Source of the DNA: Solobacterium sp.
GTDB taxonomy: Bacteria > Bacillota_I > Bacilli_A > Erysipelotrichales > Erysipelotrichaceae
NCBI GenBank assembly: GCA_017536845.1
Contig: JAFWCP010000454.1
Span: 1 to 9,069, forward strand
Direction: 5' to 3'
Length of the DNA stretch: 9,069 nucleotides
Made by a program: the position numbers and the translations under genes. Numbering within the stretch: the stretch's first letter is position 1; every line of letters begins with the position of its first letter. A model generated the notes under the pieces. That model made no database searches. It saw only the letters and a program-made list of their open reading frames with translations, and was not told where the DNA came from. This document shows, one piece after another, positions 6,377 through 9,069 of the stretch.

Positions 6377-6652
6377 AAGACACTGCTTATTCATCGTTTT
6401 AAAATGGTTATTTACGTCTATGATTACTTCCTTAGATTTTCCCTTAGCATAACCTGACCCATTTATCATCAGACAGATCCATAATACGACATAACAGAAA
6501 GAACTGTTTGCGGAGGAGAAGATGATTGTGCCTTTCGGCAGGCTCCTTGGCCGTATGTCGAAAGAAGCCATGATTGCTGTACACCAGGAAATATTCTGTG
6601 CCCCCTTGTTCAGCTTTTATACTTCGCATTGTGGGGCTATACAGGTTGCCGA
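6377..6652. other. Gap between the DUF6994-like gene and the tandem repeats
   Basis: No terminator, RNA gene or convincing conserved gene is seen. The only + strand candidate is the weak 72-codon ORF starting at 6522. Open frames on the - strand (up to 123 codons) overlap the end of the DUF6994-like gene and have no recognisable product. A possible degenerate outlier of the 34-bp repeat (ACTTCGCATTGT) starts at 6621. Confidence 0.5.
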
Positions 6653-6740
6653 ACTTTGCGCTTATTGTATGATTTTGGCATTTTCTACTTTGCGTAATTT
6701 GTATGATTTATGCATATCTTACTTTGCGCATAGCGTATGA
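6522..6740 (+). CDS. Doubtful 72-codon ORF running into the tandem repeats
   Basis: ATG at 6522 follows a GGAGGAG ribosome-like site (6512-6518). The first 25 residues (MIVPFGRLLGRMSKEAMIAV, HQEIF) look protein-like, with an amphipathic helix. From about residue 44 the frame is encoded by the 34-bp repeats and yields a Cys/Tyr/Leu-rich tail that follows from the repeat sequence, not from protein constraint. I suspect a truncated gene whose 3' part was replaced, or a chance ORF. No family is recognised. Confidence 0.22.
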   Translation: MIVPFGRLLGRMSKEAMIAVHQEIFCAPLFSFYTSHCGAIQVAELCAYCMILAFSTLRNLYDLCISYFAHSV

Positions 6741-6788
6741 TTTTTGCATTTCTTACCTTGCGCTTATTGTATAAACACGATATGTTTT
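6653..6788 (+). repeat. 34-bp tandem repeat (iteron-like), about 3.5 copies
   Basis: Units start at 6653, 6687, 6721 and 6755 with an exact 34-bp period. Units 1 and 3 agree at 28 of 34 positions. All of the first three share ACTTTGCG (positions 1-8), GTATGATTT (15-23) and GCAT (26-29). Unit 4 keeps the first 18 bases almost unchanged (ACCTTGCGCTTATTGTAT) and then diverges. There are no spacers, so this is not a CRISPR array. The array ends 40 bp before the ATPase start and so occupies its promoter region; operator or iteron function is inferred. Confidence 0.88.
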
Positions 6789-6827
6789 ACTATACACAAA
6801 GCTGAAACAGGTGACGGAGGCATGGCC

Positions 6828-8189
6828 ATGGAAATAAAGAGGAAATTATACCAGCGGCTGCTGAACTGGAAAAACGAAACGAAAGGGACAAAGGCTCTTC
6901 TGATTGAAGGAGCACGTCGTGTCGGGAAATCCACCATCGCTGAGAAATTCGCCAGAGAGCAGTACAAATCATATATTCTGGTGGATTTCAACGTTGCGCC
7001 TAAAAACATCAAGGATAATTTTGAGTTTCTGAATCAGCTCGATGTTTTTTTCCAGAACCTTTCACTTGAATACAACGTACGCCTTTATTCACGGGAGTCT
7101 CTGATTATTTTTGACGAGATACAGAAATTCCCAAGAGCCAGGGAAGCAATCAAGTACCTTGTAATGGACGGTCGATATGATTATATCGAGACTGGTTCAC
7201 TTATTTCCATCAAAGAGAATGTGGAGGAGATCACGATCCCTTCCGAAGAGCGAAAAATCAAAATGTATCCTGTTGATTTTGAGGAATTTCTCTGGGCGAT
7301 GGGAGAAGAATTATTAGCAGAACATATCCGTACCTGCTATCAGGAAGGAAAGGCTCTTGAGCAGAAAACTCACGCAAAAGCGATGCGCTGTTTTCGGGAG
7401 TACATGCTTGTAGGCGGAATGCCGCAAAGCATTGTTGCCTATGTTGAAGGCAATCGTGTTTTTTATGCCAGCGATGTTGAAAAAAGGGATATTCTGGATC
7501 TGTACCGTGATGATATCCGTAAAGCCGCCAGAAGATACAGTTCAAAGGTTTCTGCCCTGTTTGAGAATCTGCCAGGATATCTGTCAACGCATGAAAAAAG
7601 AATTGTATTCAATCAGATAACTGAAAGCGGACGGTACTCACAATATGAAAAACTTCTTTTCTGGCTGGATGATTCTATGATCTGCAACCTTTGCTGCAAA
7701 TGCAATGATCCGAATGTCGGGTTTTCCCTCAGCAAAAACGATGCCGCAGTAAAATGTTATATGGGTGATACAGGCCTGTTGGTAAGTCTTGCCTTCAGCG
7801 AAAACGAGATATCAGACCAGCAGTTATATAAGGCGATTATGGGAGGACGCCTTTCATTGAATGAAGGCATGCTGTATGAGAATATGATTGCACAGATGAT
7901 TGCGGCAACAGGAAGAAAGCTGTATTTCTATACAAGATACAGTCCGGAAAAACACCGAAACGATATCGAGATTGATTTTCTGCTTTCCAATGACAGCAAG
8001 ACCAGTTTCAAAATCTATCCCATCGAAGTCAAATCCTCCAGAAACTATACGACAACATCGTTGAATGATTTCAGGAACGTTTATTCTCAGCGTATTGCCC
8101 AGTCTTATATCATTCATCCTAAAAGCTATATGCAGGAGGGGAACATCATTAAGATGCCGCCTTATATGTTTTATTGTATGTTTCAGTGA
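6828..8189 (+). CDS. AAA_14/DUF4143 ATPase with nuclease-like C-terminus
   Basis: 453 residues from the second ATG of ATGGCCATG. GGAGG (6816-6820) is 7 bases from this ATG but only 1 base from the ATG at 6822; the farther in-frame ATG at 6744 lies inside the repeats. Walker A is GARRVGKST (28-36) and Walker B SLIIFDEIQ (91-99), followed by the family's ETGSLISI and the VDFEEFLWAMGE block. The C-terminal DUF4143 region has YMGDTGLL and an EID (381-383) plus EVK (400-402) pair, which fits the PD-(D/E)XK-like motif seen in this family. It has no signal peptide or membrane helix, so a cytosolic protein is expected. Family members are abundant, often in multiple divergent copies per genome in gut Firmicutes, and their role is not established; DNA-related or defence roles are speculative. 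The length is normal and all motifs look intact. No terminator is evident after the stop. Confidence 0.9.
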   Translation: MEIKRKLYQRLLNWKNETKGTKALLIEGARRVGKSTIAEKFAREQYKSYILVDFNVAPKNIKDNFEFLNQLDVFFQNLSLEYNVRLYSRESLIIFDEIQKFPRAREAIKYLVMDGRYDYIETGSLISIKENVEEITIPSEERKIKMYPVDFEEFLWAMGEELLAEHIRTCYQEGKALEQKTHAKAMRCFREYMLVGGMPQSIVAYVEGNRVFYASDVEKRDILDLYRDDIRKAARRYSSKVSALFENLPGYLSTHEKRIVFNQITESGRYSQYEKLLFWLDDSMICNLCCKCNDPNVGFSLSKNDAAVKCYMGDTGLLVSLAFSENEISDQQLYKAIMGGRLSLNEGMLYENMIAQMIAATGRKLYFYTRYSPEKHRNDIEIDFLLSNDSKTSFKIYPIEVKSSRNYTTTSLNDFRNVYSQRIAQSYIIHPKSYMQEGNIIKMPPYMFYCMFQ

Positions 8190-8316
8190 CGAATCATATG
8201 GATCTTGTGGCGAGGCACAGGGATTTACCGTGCAAGCAAGCTTTCAGCAATGACCCCTGCCGGAGATTTTCGCCTTGCCGCATTTTCCGATCCTCCTTTG
8301 AATACAGTGGTTTTTC

Positions 8317-8345
8317 TCGAAAAATACACCCATTGGGTGTATAAA
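8317..8345 (+). promoter_or_regulatory. Candidate promoter of the XRE regulator gene
   Basis: The -35 TCGAAA (8317-8322, four of six) and -10 TATAAA (8340-8345, five of six) are 17 bp apart. Transcription would start near 8352, leaving a short leader with AAGGAG (8353-8358) at its very 5' end. The perfect operator palindrome fills the spacer and overlaps the -10. Confidence 0.6.
8324..8342. promoter_or_regulatory. 19-bp palindromic operator upstream of the XRE regulator
   Basis: ATACACCCATTGGGTGTAT is a perfect inverted repeat with 8-bp arms and a 3-base centre. Its placement between -35 and -10, 25 bp before the regulator's start, is what is expected of an autorepression site for a dimeric helix-turn-helix protein. 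No T-run follows, so it is not a terminator. Confidence 0.78.
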
Positions 8346-8366
8346 TAAAAGCAAGGAGTAATGGCC

Positions 8367-9017
8367 ATGAATATACGCGAAATGAGGTCAGAAATGGGCG
8401 ACACTCAAAGTGAGTTCGCTGACCGCTATCATATTCCCTTCAGAACGATTCAGAACTGGGAGACCGGAGTACGCAAGCCTCCGGAATACATCGTGTGCCT
8501 GCTGGAACGCCAGGTAAAGAAAGACCTGGTCAACAGAAGGACGTGCGCTCTGCCAAAGTATGATCCGAAGAAGATCAATCTTCCCCGGAGAGAAGACTAC
8601 ATCGGATCGCTTTCCTGGCTGAAGGCTGTCCGCGACTGTATCGGTGAAGATGTCGTTTTTGCCCTGGATCAGGCTCTGATGTGCCAGGGAAGTTTCGGCG
8701 GGAGAAATGATGAGTGTATTGTGTGGGTATACGGTGATGAATCGCTGGACCGCTTTAACGGCATTGCCGTGCTGGGAAGGAAAGTAAGTCCCTTCTGTGT
8801 TCTTGAAAAGAACGGCCTGAGATTCACCGATCTGAACCGGACAATATCGGATGCGCTTGCCAATGAATCCATCCTGGATATGCAGGGAATCACAGAGGCT
8901 GTCAGCCGCTATTACTTTTCTAACGGAGAGAGTATTAAAGGTCTTTCCGTAACCCCGGAATACCAGGAAGCGTTTGAAAGACTGGTGCAAGATGCCAAAT
9001 CCTATTACGACAGCTAA
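8367..9017 (+). CDS. XRE-type helix-turn-helix regulator, likely antitoxin-like partner of an AbiEii-like gene
   Basis: 216 residues from the second ATG of ATGGCCATG; AAGGAG (8353-8358) is 8 bases from it but only 2 from the ATG at 8361. Residues 2-46 form the HTH (IREMRSEMGDTQSEFADRYH, then TIQNWETGVRKPPEYI). Residues 60-216 are a conserved-looking domain with DYIGSLSWLKAVRDCIGEDV (78-97), ALMCQGSFGG (103-112) and NESILDMQGI (166-175). I recall this arrangement in Firmicutes proteins encoded immediately before AbiEii/AbiGii-type nucleotidyltransferase toxins. It probably represses its own promoter through the 8324-8342 palindrome. The stop TAA is embedded in the TAAGGAGGT ribosome site of the next gene, 10 bp before its start, so the two are one operon. 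The role as an antitoxin is inference; the DNA-binding role is well supported. Confidence 0.85.
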   Translation: MNIREMRSEMGDTQSEFADRYHIPFRTIQNWETGVRKPPEYIVCLLERQVKKDLVNRRTCALPKYDPKKINLPRREDYIGSLSWLKAVRDCIGEDVVFALDQALMCQGSFGGRNDECIVWVYGDESLDRFNGIAVLGRKVSPFCVLEKNGLRFTDLNRTISDALANESILDMQGITEAVSRYYFSNGESIKGLSVTPEYQEAFERLVQDAKSYYDS

Positions 9018-9027
9018 GGAGGTAAGC

Positions 9028-9069
9028 ATGAAGATTTCAGCAGAAGAACAACTGATGTATGCTGTCATG
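9028..9069 (+). CDS. Start of a second operon gene, possibly AbiEii-like nucleotidyltransferase toxin (truncated by window edge)
   Basis: Only 14 codons are visible: MKISAEEQLMYAVM. A perfect AAGGAGGT site (9016-9023) lies 4 bases upstream and overlaps the stop codon of the regulator gene. The N-terminus resembles that of nucleotidyltransferase-like AbiEii-family toxins I recall downstream of such XRE regulators (M-x-I-S-x-x-x-QLMY-x-VM). The real gene start is certain; the identity is a guess from 14 residues and context. Confidence 0.6.
   Translation, partial: MKISAEEQLMYAVM

Noticed and set aside
6200..6571. 123-codon - strand ORF overlapping the end of the DUF6994-like gene
   Set aside because: It overlaps a better-supported gene by about 175 bases, lacks a ribosome site and has no recognisable motif.
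6653..6788. CRISPR array from the 34-bp units
   Set aside because: Units are contiguous with no spacers and are too degenerate.
8324..8342. Terminator of the ATPase gene
   Set aside because: The hairpin lacks a T-tract, lies 135 bp after the stop, and is better explained as an operator by its place between -35 and -10.
8388..9068. 226-codon open frame on the - strand opposite the XRE regulator
   Set aside because: It is antisense to a gene with clear HTH motifs and ribosome site, has no recognisable product, and no ribosome site of its own.

Overview
The window most likely comes from a Gram-positive (Firmicutes) gut-type bacterium, with Erysipelotrichaceae the best guess. The signs are strong AGGAGG-type ribosome binding sites, a cell-wall-binding-repeat surface protein with no sorting motif, a MoxR/DUF58/DUF4129 operon, and an AbiEii-style regulator pair. 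The taxonomic call is an inference; no rRNA or tRNA gene is present to anchor it.

Layout. (1) 2-1063, + strand: the C-terminal part of a surface protein with choline/glucan-binding-like repeats and an unrecognised C-terminal domain, ending in a good intrinsic terminator. (2) 1140-4347, - strand: a convergent, translationally coupled operon reading MoxR-type AAA+ ATPase, then DUF58 (vWA-like) membrane protein, then polytopic DUF4129 membrane protein. It has its own terminator at 1114-1140 and a promoter candidate at 4375-4403. The MoxR gene is interrupted by a frameshift in an AG dinucleotide tract next to the Walker B region. (3) 4404-5048: no intact gene. It holds two near-identical palindromic elements with a 52-bp period and a decayed serine-recombinase (resolvase) fragment. 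(4) 5049-6376: AT-richer accessory DNA with a small excisionase-like HTH protein on the - strand, preceded by an overlapping 38-codon ORF that carries the good ribosome site, and divergent from a DUF6994-like protein on the + strand. (5) 6377-6827: mostly gene-free, with a doubtful 72-codon ORF and an array of about 3.5 copies of a 34-bp tandem repeat just before the next gene. (6) 6828-8189, + strand: an AAA_14/DUF4143 ATPase with a nuclease-like C-terminal motif. (7) 8317-9069, + strand: an XRE-type regulator whose promoter has a perfect 8+8 bp operator between -35 and -10, followed 10 bp later by the first 14 codons of a gene that resembles AbiEii-type nucleotidyltransferase toxins.

How it fits together. 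The left half looks like ordinary cell-envelope functions. MoxR/DUF58/DUF4129 sets are thought to assemble or chaperone membrane or extracellular proteins, often alongside a transglutaminase-like protein that is not seen here. The right half looks like an accessory patch laid down near a former mobile element: recombinase debris, two orphan families, a DUF4143 ATPase behind iteron-like repeats, and a probable autoregulated toxin-antitoxin or phage-defence pair cut by the window edge. The points most worth following are the 34-bp iterons upstream of the ATPase, the operator-controlled regulator pair, and the two apparent frameshifts.
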